Shown piece by piece: positions 43,514 to 50,778 of a stretch of DNA of 64,000 nucleotides; the first letter of the stretch is position 1, and every line of letters starts with the position of its first letter. The notes beneath the pieces were generated by a model, which saw only the letters and a program-made list of their open reading frames with translations, was not told the DNA's origin and made no database searches. The stretch lies in assembly GCF_016428975.1 (NCBI RefSeq), contig NZ_JAELTT010000012.1:29920-93919 (forward strand). The letters run 5' to 3'. The DNA comes from Dyella sp. ASV21. GTDB taxonomy: Bacteria; Pseudomonadota; Gammaproteobacteria; Xanthomonadales; Rhodanobacteraceae. A program made the translations under genes and the position numbers.

Positions 43514-44218
43514 TTAGAGAACTAGCGAGCGAAAGGCATGTTGGTGGAAGGGAATGTCGTCTTCTCCAAATCCGCCACCACCGCCACCACCGCCACCGCC
43601 GCCACTGTTGCCGTAGCGGGTGTTACCGCCGTAGTTCCCACCATCGCCATTGCCACCGCCGTTGCCACCGCGCTGCTGACCACCGCCATAGTTGTCGCCA
43701 CCGCGCGTTTGGCCACCACCGTTGCCGCCACCGTTTCCACCGCCGTAGCCACCCTGGCGCTGGTGGCCGCCATTGCCGTTGCCGTTTCCACCGCCGTTGC
43801 CGTGGCGATTGCCGCCGCCGTTGTTGCTGTGCTGCTGGCGATTGCCGCCGCCATTGCTACGCTGGCCGTCGCCGTCACCCTGGCCACCACCAAGCATCTG
43901 CATCTCATTGGCGATGATGTCAGTGCTGAAGCGCTCAACACCGTCCTTGTCCGTGTACTTGTCAGTGCGCAGCGACCCTTCGACGTAGATCTGGCGACCC
44001 TTCTTCAAATACTCGCCAGCGATTTCAGCCAAGCGGCCGAACAGCTTCACGCGATGCCACTCGGTGCGCTCCTGCTTCTCGCCGCTCTGCTTGTCGGTCC
44101 AGTTCTCGGACGTTGCGATGCGGATGCTGGTGATCGCAGTGCCGTTCCCGGTGTAGCGCGTCTCGGGGTCCGCGCCAAGGTTGCCAACGATGATGACTTT
44201 GTTGATGCCACGCGACAT
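43514..44218 (-). CDS. ssb: Single-stranded DNA-binding protein
   Basis: A 234-residue SSB. The OB fold (1-110) is canonical: [38 protein letters not shown] and [20 protein letters not shown]. It is followed by a very Gly/Asn-rich linker. The usual C-terminal peptide DDIPF is present but is not the end of the protein: ten residues ([10 protein letters not shown]) follow. In known SSBs a free DDIPF end binds partner proteins, so this extension may block or change such contacts. Paired repeats lie at 44240-44280, just upstream of the start. Confidence 0.95.
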   Translation of the reverse strand: MSRGINKVIIVGNLGADPETRYTGNGTAITSIRIATSENWTDKQSGEKQERTEWHRVKLFGRLAEIAGEYLKKGRQIYVEGSLRTDKYTDKDGVERFSTDIIANEMQMLGGGQGDGDGQRSNGGGNRQQHSNNGGGNRHGNGGGNGNGNGGHQRQGGYGGGNGGGNGGGQTRGGDNYGGGQQRGGNGGGNGDGGNYGGNTRYGNSGGGGGGGGGGGFGEDDIPFHQHAFRSLVL

Positions 44219-44239
44219 AGGGATTTTTCCTCATTCGTG

Positions 44240-44280
44240 CCAATTGTTAGAGCAATGGTTACTTCCATTTGTTGGAGCAA
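44240..44280. promoter_or_regulatory. Direct repeats upstream of ssb
   Basis: Two 16-base direct repeats, CCAATTGTTAGAGCAA (44240-44255) and CCATTTGTTGGAGCAA (44265-44280), 14 of 16 identical, 25 bases apart. They lie 22-62 bases upstream of the ssb start codon, so a protein bound there could block transcription or leader function. The rest of the gap to 44400 shows no gene. Confidence 0.5.
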
Positions 44281-44400
44281 CCGACGCGACCTTCTCTTGA
44301 TGGAAACGGGAAAGTTCGTGCCCTAAGGACGATCCGGCACGCCGCACCACTTGAATAGCATCGTGCGGTATCAAACCACCGCGCAAAATTCGAATCGAAA

Positions 44401-44652
44401 CTACGCGGCCCTAGCGGCCGGCTGACGCTGGACATCGGGTCGCAGCGTGTAGTCCGTGCCATACGGCTCATCGGTTACACGAAACCCTGCAGCAGAAGCG
44501 ATGGCTTCCACGTCCACGTCGTCGAGTGACGCGCGCGGCACGCCGAGCCCGTTGTCTGCCGTGCAGGCGATGCCCAGCGCCGACGCAAACTCGGCCTGGG
44601 TGGTGCAGGTCTTGGGGAGACCCGCGCGAATTACCGTGACGCTCACTGACAT
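44401..44652 (-). CDS. Small hypothetical protein (83 aa)
   Basis: Not recognised. It starts MSVSVTVIRAGLPKTCTTQA and appears to be a small alpha/beta protein. It lies between the end of the PRTRC operon (beyond a weak terminator) and ssb. An earlier thought that it might be a PRTRC protein was dropped because protein C is clearly encoded at 48286-48699. Confidence 0.55.
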   Translation of the reverse strand: MSVSVTVIRAGLPKTCTTQAEFASALGIACTADNGLGVPRASLDDVDVEAIASAAGFRVTDEPYGTDYTLRPDVQRQPAARAA

Positions 44653-44718
44653 TCCTCTCTCCTCTACCTAGTCCGGAGGCGACGGCAGTATCTCCGCCGC
44701 CCCTCGTCATCCATGCCC

Positions 44719-44742
44719 AAAACTCCCCGTCCTTAAACGGGG
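44719..44742 (-). terminator. Possible terminator of the PRTRC operon
   Basis: Minus strand CCCCGT, TTAAGG loop, ACGGGG, then AGTTTT. A 6-bp stem with a short T-run, 41 bases past the thiF stop. Confidence 0.5.
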
Positions 44743-44783
44743 GTTTCCCGTCGCGAGCCGACAGCCGCGCGGGTTGTCAGCCC

Positions 44784-45587
44784 TCAATCCTTCTTTCTTC
44801 CCTTCTTCGGCTTCGGCTGGTAGCCATAGAAGGCCCATGCCTCCGGGTCGATCTTCATCGGCCGCGTGATGACCGCCGGGTGCGTTTCGACGTGGTAGCC
44901 GTGATGGTCGAGCTGACCGTGCCGGATCAGCGTCCACAGCATTGAGATTCCCAGCATGGCCACCTGCTGGTTGATGGGGAACTCCTGCCGGGTAATCGCC
45001 TCCTCCATTGAGCACGACGGCTCCTCGCTGTCCACCTGCTCCATGCTGGCCAGCTCGGGGTAGAGGTCGAACACGTTGGGCAAGCGCAACGGCGCTTCGC
45101 AGTCGCCAAGGTGCCCCAGCATCACCTGCCCGGTTTTCGGGCCGTTGCCGAAGTCGAGCCAGAGCAACCCTTTCCCCGCCTTCGTACCCATCTGGCCGAT
45201 GGCGGCGCGCACGGCCGCCTTGTCCGTACAGGTCACGAGAAGGTCCGGCACGCGGTACGTGGTGCGCAACTCGTTCGGAGCGAAGAAGCGATGCTCCGGT
45301 TTCCACGCGAAGCCATACGCTTGGTTGATGCGCTGGACCAAGCACATGACCTTGGATGCACCTATGTCCGCCTCGTAGAAGCGCTGACGCCCCACGTTCG
45401 CGCGCCCCACGGTGTCGCCATCCATCAGCGTCACGTCAAACCCCGGATGCCCGAGCGCCATGAGCGTGTGCTGAAGGCGCGCCAGCCCTTCCGCAAAGTG
45501 GCTACCAGTGCCACCCAGACCTACCACGGTGACACGGGTGCGCTCGCTGCCAATCAAAGACGTGGGCGCTGGAAACACGTTCGACAT
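44784..45587 (-). CDS. PRTRC system ThiF/E1-like protein
   Basis: A 267-residue E1-like adenylating enzyme. The nucleotide-binding loop is VVGLGGTGSH (21-30). The adenylation site is LMDGDTVGRANVGRQRF (Asp56, Asp58, Asn64, Arg67, Gln68), as in ThiF/MoeB/E1 proteins. Cys192 in EEPSCSMEEA, ahead of PINQQVA, is placed where E1 enzymes carry the catalytic cysteine. Known family members activate the C-terminus of a ubiquitin-like protein. The ATG at 45587 overlaps the stop of protein A as TGATG. It is the last gene of the PRTRC cassette. Confidence 0.92.
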   Translation of the reverse strand: MSNVFPAPTSLIGSERTRVTVVGLGGTGSHFAEGLARLQHTLMALGHPGFDVTLMDGDTVGRANVGRQRFYEADIGASKVMCLVQRINQAYGFAWKPEHRFFAPNELRTTYRVPDLLVTCTDKAAVRAAIGQMGTKAGKGLLWLDFGNGPKTGQVMLGHLGDCEAPLRLPNVFDLYPELASMEQVDSEEPSCSMEEAITRQEFPINQQVAMLGISMLWTLIRHGQLDHHGYHVETHPAVITRPMKIDPEAWAFYGYQPKPKKGRKKD

Positions 45588-46201
45588 CAGAGCACTCCGA
45601 GGCGCGTCAGATCGCCTGACGAAAGAGGAATCAGATAGGGAGGGCATACAAACCGAATGCACGATTTGAGCGTCTCACGTGATTCGCAGCGCCCAAGAAC
45701 GACCGCAATGTACGGACCCTCACGGCTCAGATCGGACAGGTCGTCGGTGGCGGAGAAATACTCGGCGTGCGCGCCGTGGCTGTGCATGTCGATCAGGAGC
45801 GACTTGTCGTCGAACACGTCCATGTAGCGCACATGGCTTCCGCTAGCTGAGAGCACGGGCGGTTGCACAAGCGTCCAACCATTCGCCCCCCGCACCACGC
45901 CCGCAGCCACCTCCTGCGTGCCGTCGCGCAGAGCGATGTTCGCAAGCTGGCCAAGCCACGAGACATCCAACGGACCGCCGGTTGGGCGCAAGAACTCCTC
46001 AGTCGGCCCATAGGGAAGCGCCACTGCCGATATGCGCAGACGGGCGTGGAGCGCCTCGCTGCGAACCTCCAGATACACTCCGTCCGCCGCCAAGAGGAAT
46101 CGCTTGCGACCGACTGCCAGGTCGTCCAGCGACCCGAATCGCGGAATCGGAATGGGAGGACACACTGCGACGAGCACGTCGTCGCGCTTATCAGTCGTCA
46201 T
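45587..46201 (-). CDS. PRTRC system protein A (JAMM/MPN fold)
   Basis: A 204-residue PRTRC protein A. LIDMHSHGAHAEYFSATDD contains the JAMM metalloprotease signature His140-x-His142-x7-Ser150-x2-Asp153, the zinc site of deubiquitinase-type JAB proteases. It therefore probably cleaves or processes a ubiquitin-like tag. The start lies 10 bases after protein B and the stop overlaps the ThiF start, so all are co-translated. That it acts on protein C is inference. Confidence 0.88.
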   Translation of the reverse strand: MTTDKRDDVLVAVCPPIPIPRFGSLDDLAVGRKRFLLAADGVYLEVRSEALHARLRISAVALPYGPTEEFLRPTGGPLDVSWLGQLANIALRDGTQEVAAGVVRGANGWTLVQPPVLSASGSHVRYMDVFDDKSLLIDMHSHGAHAEYFSATDDLSDLSREGPYIAVVLGRCESRETLKSCIRFVCPPYLIPLSSGDLTRLGVL

Positions 46202-46211
46202 GGCGCGGCCC

Positions 46212-46985
46212 TCAGTGGTGATCCGAGGGCTTGCCGACCAGCCAGTCTTTCAGGCGCACGCCCAACGGTGCGGGTCGATCTTCAGGGAACGGCTGATTCA
46301 CACCGTCAAGCTTCGCCCAGAAGTCGCACACGTCCTGCGTGACACCCTGCTTGTCCGCTTGCAGCGCGTGGCGATTGTTCGAATGGGTGAAGGCGGTGTC
46401 GAAGATCACCGCCTCCCACTGTTCCATGTCCGCCAGCGTGCAGCCGAGTGGCAGAACCGCGTCGCCCGTGCACACTCGCCCATCGGCGTAGATGTTCGGT
46501 AGGGCCGACTGCATCAGCTCCGTCTCGCCGGTGGGACGCGTCGCACCATCCCCGGCGAACGAAGCGATGTAGAGAGTGCGCTCGACGACCTTGAACACGA
46601 GATTCGGCCAGACCACGTTGAGGGTCTTCGGGTTCCCCTCGGGGTCGCGGACGTGCATCGCGCGCTGGGTGGATGGCCACCACCAGACGAGGTTGTAGGG
46701 GTCTTTGTAAAGCAGGTAGTCGGGGAACACCGTCGCTTCTGTGATCTCGTCCAGACGGGACAGGAGAAGCTTGATGACTTCGGCCTCATCAGCGCGGGTC
46801 AGCGGGCTGCCTGGTCCAATGATCGGAGCACCGCTCACGTCGGTCACGGTGTGCGACGTAACCAGCTCCAGGGTGTTGGTGTGGGGGCGGCAGTGAAAGA
46901 GCAGCGCGAGCTTTGTTGCGATGGACTTGGCGGCGCAGTTCTTGAACTGTTCCTCAGATGCGGTCGATACGAGGGCCTTGGGCAT
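46212..46985 (-). CDS. PRTRC system protein B (E2-like)
   Basis: A 257-residue PRTRC protein B. The region LPNIYADGRVCTGD (162-175) matches the active-site pattern of ubiquitin-conjugating E2 enzymes (HPNI ... G.IC), making Cys172 the candidate catalytic cysteine. Before it lies a beta-rich part (LVWWWPSTQRAMHVRD). This family is classed with prokaryotic E2-like proteins. The ATG at 46985 has GGAG at 7-base spacing and overlaps the end of protein F by 32 bases. It would accept the tag from ThiF and pass it on, which is family-based inference. Confidence 0.87.
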   Translation of the reverse strand: MPKALVSTASEEQFKNCAAKSIATKLALLFHCRPHTNTLELVTSHTVTDVSGAPIIGPGSPLTRADEAEVIKLLLSRLDEITEATVFPDYLLYKDPYNLVWWWPSTQRAMHVRDPEGNPKTLNVVWPNLVFKVVERTLYIASFAGDGATRPTGETELMQSALPNIYADGRVCTGDAVLPLGCTLADMEQWEAVIFDTAFTHSNNRHALQADKQGVTQDVCDFWAKLDGVNQPFPEDRPAPLGVRLKDWLVGKPSDHH

Positions 46986-48282
46986 ATTCAAACTCCACGA
47001 GGTAGCTGATGGCGGCAATTGCGGCTGACGCACTGATAATTGCCGCCTTCGCCACAGCCAAAAGTTCGCTCGGTTTCTTCATGCTGCTCGGCGCGAGGTG
47101 AACCGCATGGGCTTCCTCGCCATGCCCCTGCATCGCGTGTTCATAGAGTTCGTCCAGTGCGCATTGCGTTGGGGTGATCGTGGCGTAGAACGCCATGCCG
47201 TCCGCGTGGTCGCGTATCACCCGGTCGATGCGCGTGCGCTCCGTCGCGTGCACGGCTTCCGCAACGGCGTTCAACCCCTTCAGCAATCGCGCGCCCGCCC
47301 CTCGCTTCGGCAGAGGCTTTCGGTTGGCATCAGCCGCTCGGTCAGCGGCCTTTCTGGCTGCGCGGCGAAACTTCAGGATTTCACGCAGATTGTCCCGGTC
47401 GATGTCGTCAGGGCCACCCCATCCCCAGCAGTCGGTCAGGCCCTCCAAAGCGTCGGCGTCATACGACGGCTCGCTTCCCTCCCACGTCACCTTTTGCTCA
47501 AGGTCGCTCAGACCTTCGTCCATCGAGCCAAGAACGTAATTGGCGGCGTGCTGAGTCTCCATCATTGTCAGACCATGCCCGCCTGCGGAAATGTGGTCCC
47601 ACAGGCGATGCACCTCGGCGTAGAGAGCCGGTTCAGTCGCAGGATTCACCGGGAACCCAACGAAAGGCGTGTCATCCATCAACACCACGATGCCGTCGCC
47701 CACGTCGCCCTCGCTATTGCTGAACGCCCCGTCGATGGCATAGCTGTCCTTCATGCACGCGAAAGCTCGGTGCAACGGCGCGGGCAGCACGTCGTAGCAG
47801 CTATAGACCTTCTCGGGATGAGGAATAGCGGCTTCCGTGCAAGTGCGCTCGAAGAACCTCGTCCAACCTCGCATGGCACATTCGGCCAGGTTCTGGTCCG
47901 CGCCGGACTCAACGGCTTCGGTCACCTCCTCCGCCGTCAAGTCACCCGACAGGTGGAACGCGCGCAGCCATGCCGCGAGCCCGTCCACGACCTGCTGCGT
48001 GAGTACCCTAACGTCCTTCGTCGCCTTTAGCGCCTTGCGCGGCAGCGCGGGAACCTCGGGCAGGGTTGCGTGCGCGGCCATGAGTGCGAACAGTCGATTG
48101 CCCCGCTGACGTAGGGCGCGGTCCACGTCACTCGGCTTGACCACGCCCGCGTGCAGGGCCTTGATGACCGTGCGTGCAGCCGTCGCGCGAGCGTTGTCTG
48201 AGACGCCACTGAGGACTTCCGAGGACATGCGCAGCGTGTGAACGTATGCGCCTGCGTCGAGGCGGGGGATCGACAAGAGCAT
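46954..48282 (-). CDS. PRTRC system protein F
   Basis: A 442-residue PRTRC protein F, recognised by size, gene order and sequence style; its biochemical role is unknown to me. The N-terminal half is helical (AARTVIKALHAGVVKPSDVD) and the middle carries an acidic region (DCWGWGGPDDIDRDNLREIL). A hydrophobic segment near the C-terminus (AIISASAAIAAISYLVEFEY) might be a membrane helix. It starts 3 bases after the stop of protein C and overlaps protein B. Confidence 0.8.
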   Translation of the reverse strand: MLLSIPRLDAGAYVHTLRMSSEVLSGVSDNARATAARTVIKALHAGVVKPSDVDRALRQRGNRLFALMAAHATLPEVPALPRKALKATKDVRVLTQQVVDGLAAWLRAFHLSGDLTAEEVTEAVESGADQNLAECAMRGWTRFFERTCTEAAIPHPEKVYSCYDVLPAPLHRAFACMKDSYAIDGAFSNSEGDVGDGIVVLMDDTPFVGFPVNPATEPALYAEVHRLWDHISAGGHGLTMMETQHAANYVLGSMDEGLSDLEQKVTWEGSEPSYDADALEGLTDCWGWGGPDDIDRDNLREILKFRRAARKAADRAADANRKPLPKRGAGARLLKGLNAVAEAVHATERTRIDRVIRDHADGMAFYATITPTQCALDELYEHAMQGHGEEAHAVHLAPSSMKKPSELLAVAKAAIISASAAIAAISYLVEFEYAQGPRIDRI

Positions 48283-48285
48283 GAT

Positions 48286-48699
48286 TTACACCAAGGGCAG
48301 ATAGGCGGACTTGACGGGCGAAGGGGCTTCCTCGGCGATGTGACGGCAACGGTCGAACACCGCCTTCCATGCGGAGGTTCGGGATACCTCCTGCGGCGTA
48401 CCCGCCCAGTTGCTTAGGCGCGCAATGGTGTCCGCCACGCGCTTCTTCTCGCGGCTGCCCGGTGCGCCCTTGGTCTGCACCGTGGGCTTGCGGATCGAGT
48501 AGACGAGCGCACCAGCTTCCTCGCTCGGCTCGCCGAGCGTGGCGTTCGCGAGGTAGGGATAGTTCGGGACGAACGCGGCCAGCACCTGCTCAGGCGACAT
48601 GCTCGGGTCAATGTCCTCCAACGTCGTGCCGGTCGGGAGACGGAATCGGCGCGGCAGGCGCTGAATTTGGGAGAGCGTGGGGTCGATGGCGGTGTTCAT
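48286..48699 (-). CDS. PRTRC system protein C (ubiquitin-like), C-terminally extended
   Basis: A 137-residue protein. Residues about 13-77 match PRTRC protein C: FRLPTGTTLEDIDPSMSPEQ, VPNYPYLANATLGEPSEEAG and ALVYSIRKPTVQTKG. That family is classed as prokaryotic ubiquitin-like (beta-grasp). The usual protein ends soon after TKG, at about 70 residues; here about 60 more follow (SREKKRVADTIARL ... SAYLPLV). If the tag is used like ubiquitin the tail would have to be removed, perhaps by protein A. The ATG overlaps the stop of protein E as ATGA. Confidence 0.82.
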   Translation of the reverse strand: MNTAIDPTLSQIQRLPRRFRLPTGTTLEDIDPSMSPEQVLAAFVPNYPYLANATLGEPSEEAGALVYSIRKPTVQTKGAPGSREKKRVADTIARLSNWAGTPQEVSRTSAWKAVFDRCRHIAEEAPSPVKSAYLPLV

Positions 48700-49301
48700 T
48701 CTTCGGTCTCCTCCTCGGTGTCCTGATCGGTGCTTTCGTCCAACGACTCCGTCGCGGTTTCAGCCGGATCGGCCTCGGAGCTTTCTTTGTTGCTGGACGA
48801 TTCGTTGCTGGTCGCGTCCGCCGCAGCCGGTGCCGTCGCCGCCGCGTCGGCCGCGACACTGAACAAGTCCGCTGCCGGCGGTGCGGCAGGTGCCGGTGCC
48901 GCTGCGGTGGTCTTGGCGGGTGTCGAGGCTTTGGCGGGCTTCACACCCGGCTTGGGCTTGTTCTTCGCTTCCGCCGCTGCCTTCGCTGCTGCCTCCTTGG
49001 CTTCGGCAACCTTCTGGCGATATGCCTCGATGGCCGTCAGCGCCGGTTGACGCTCTGCGTCGTACAGCGCGATGGCGGAGGCCATCTGATCGTCGAGGTC
49101 GGCGTCCTGGGGCGCGGTGATGACAAAGGGCAGCGCGAGCACTGCTTGCAGGTGAGCGAGTTCGTCGTCGTTCGTCTCCGCCTGCATGTCGGCCAGCTTC
49201 GGAATGACGAGGAGGCTGAAGCCCTTGTCGGTCGGCTTCAGCGTGATCGTGACCTCCGACTGCCCCTTGAGCAGCGGCTTGAGAGAGTTGAGAAAGGACA
49301 T
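48696..49301 (-). CDS. PRTRC system protein E
   Basis: A 201-residue PRTRC protein E. The N-terminal 100 residues (MSFLNSLKPLLKGQSEVTIT ... QTND) form the conserved domain. The rest is a coiled Ala/Lys-rich helix (YRQKVAEAKEAAAKAAAEAK) and an Ala/Pro/Glu/Ser-rich acidic tail. The ATG at 49301 has GGAGCTTGCC before it; the frame upstream is not supported. It is the first gene of the PRTRC set in the standard order E, C, F, B, A, ThiF. PRTRC ParB and protein D are not next to it. Confidence 0.82.
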   Translation of the reverse strand: MSFLNSLKPLLKGQSEVTITLKPTDKGFSLLVIPKLADMQAETNDDELAHLQAVLALPFVITAPQDADLDDQMASAIALYDAERQPALTAIEAYRQKVAEAKEAAAKAAAEAKNKPKPGVKPAKASTPAKTTAAAPAPAAPPAADLFSVAADAAATAPAAADATSNESSSNKESSEADPAETATESLDESTDQDTEEETEE

Positions 49302-49379
49302 GGCAAGCTCCGTTGGAAGTGTTTTGATTTCACCGCGCCGAAGCCCGGAAAAAAGATGCAAGCAAAACTGCGGAGCCGA

Positions 49380-50474
49380 TCAGGCGGCTTGGCGCGCCTC
49401 GCCCTTGATCTTGATTTGCGCGAGCGTGCAGTCGTCAACGGACACGTCATCGCGCTCGCCCTTGTAGACGGGCTGGTACAGCGATCCCCCCTGTCTCGCG
49501 AGGTAGAGATAGATCACCTCGACAAGCGCACCGACTGCGGGCACCTGGTGGTTCGGCGGAATGGTTACGTTGCCGATGTCGATCCAGGTCTGCCCGTCAT
49601 GGACTTCGATGCCCACGCTGCGCTTAGTCGGATGGACGCTGCACACGCGCACGGTGGCAGACTCGACGAACTTCACCTTGAGCGCGTCGCCATCGGACTT
49701 GCTGATGCCGGCGATGTAGGCAGCAGAACCCCGCTTGAACACCACGCCTTCGGCACCGCCCGCCTTGAGCGCTTCGTAGGTTCGGCGCTTGGACGCGGTG
49801 AACGTCGTCGCGTGGCTTAGCACCAGATAGTCCCCAACCTCCCGAATCCACTGTTCCAGCTTCGCGTAGCGCGAGCGGAATGGAAGCTGGCGAATGTCCT
49901 CGCCCTGGAACTTGAGGAGGTCGAAAACGTAGATGGTCTCTCCGACCACCTCACAGTCGATGACGGTCTCACCCGTGAAGTTGAAGACCTTGGATAGCTC
50001 GACTGCCTTTGTTGGGACGATGCGCTGCTTGCCCTTCTTATTGGCGGCGAGGACTTCCCCCGGCCAGAAGCCAATCGGGCAGCGCTCGCCGTCGTGCTTC
50101 TCCTGCATCATGTAAGCCGGATCGGCGATCAGCGCTTCTGAGTCCACCGACGACGGTGCGAGCAGTTGCAGGTCAATCTGAAAGATCAGGTCTTGCATCG
50201 AAGCGGCGGGCTTCGGAATCGTGGTGGCCACACCGGCCGCGTCCGTGCGCTCGGTCTCCACGTACCCCTTGCGGACCTTGCTTTTGGCTACCTTCTCAAG
50301 CTCGCGCACCGCGTCAGCGTGGCTGGCGAAGATGCCTGCCGACCCGTGATTGGATGAACCACCGATGCGCCCGTATTCGGTTTTGACTTCGTGGCCACCG
50401 GCGACGGTCGCTATCGAAAGGCCGTAGAACTTGAAGCTGCCGTTGCTGGTATTTTCGAGGCGGACAGAGAGCAT
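49380..50474 (-). CDS. WGR-domain ATP-dependent DNA ligase
   Basis: A 364-residue ligase with an N-terminal WGR-like domain (FKFYGLSIATVAGGHEVKTE then YGRIG, 1-80), a domain that binds DNA in PARP-type proteins. The ligase core has motif I QEKHDGER (Lys126 is the adenylated lysine), motif III VIDCEVVGETIYVFDLL, motif IV EGVVFKR and motif V LKVKF, followed by an OB-like domain. Start choice (ATG 50474, versus TTG 50510) is uncertain since neither has a good ribosome binding site. It lies between the methyltransferase-helicase genes and PRTRC E, probably one operon. Confidence 0.88.
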   Translation of the reverse strand: MLSVRLENTSNGSFKFYGLSIATVAGGHEVKTEYGRIGGSSNHGSAGIFASHADAVRELEKVAKSKVRKGYVETERTDAAGVATTIPKPAASMQDLIFQIDLQLLAPSSVDSEALIADPAYMMQEKHDGERCPIGFWPGEVLAANKKGKQRIVPTKAVELSKVFNFTGETVIDCEVVGETIYVFDLLKFQGEDIRQLPFRSRYAKLEQWIREVGDYLVLSHATTFTASKRRTYEALKAGGAEGVVFKRGSAAYIAGISKSDGDALKVKFVESATVRVCSVHPTKRSVGIEVHDGQTWIDIGNVTIPPNHQVPAVGALVEVIYLYLARQGGSLYQPVYKGERDDVSVDDCTLAQIKIKGEARQAA

Positions 50475-50529
50475 TCGCGGGCACCATGTTGCTGGGAAGT
50501 GACCCAACAATGGCCCGGCGGTGCGATTC

Positions 50530-50778
50530 TCATAGTTGAGCGAGATTCTGCAAGGGCCGCGTCAACTGCGTGACGAACGCACCCGCCGCAATCCACCCGT
50601 CACTGAATTCCGCGCCATCATCGAAGTGAACCCGGCGATCCAGATAGATCGTCTCCGCTTCTTGTGTCGTCTCGCGACCGAGAATCTTCGCCACGTCGGG
50701 AGACGACACACCGTGGCGGTAAAAGGTGGCAGTGTCCTCGCCCAGGACGACGCGACCTGTGTTCTTCTTATGCTGCAT
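50530..50778 (-). CDS. Small hypothetical protein (82 aa)
   Basis: Not recognised. It starts MQHKKNTGRVVLGEDTATFY, overlapping the last 11 bases of the methyltransferase-helicase gene, so it is translationally coupled to it. It is a soluble alpha/beta protein, and the overlaps on this operon suggest it works with the helicase or the ligase. Confidence 0.65.
   Translation of the reverse strand: MQHKKNTGRVVLGEDTATFYRHGVSSPDVAKILGRETTQEAETIYLDRRVHFDDGAEFSDGWIAAGAFVTQLTRPLQNLAQL

Noticed and set aside
43538..44326. Long plus-strand open frame opposite ssb
   Set aside because: It is the shadow of the Gly-rich ssb codons (GGN repeats read antisense as Ala/Val/Thr) and has no start signals.
48369..49820. 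A 483-codon plus-strand frame across the PRTRC E and ligase genes
   Set aside because: Arg-rich low-complexity antisense of clear PRTRC proteins; the minus-strand genes have motifs and overlaps.
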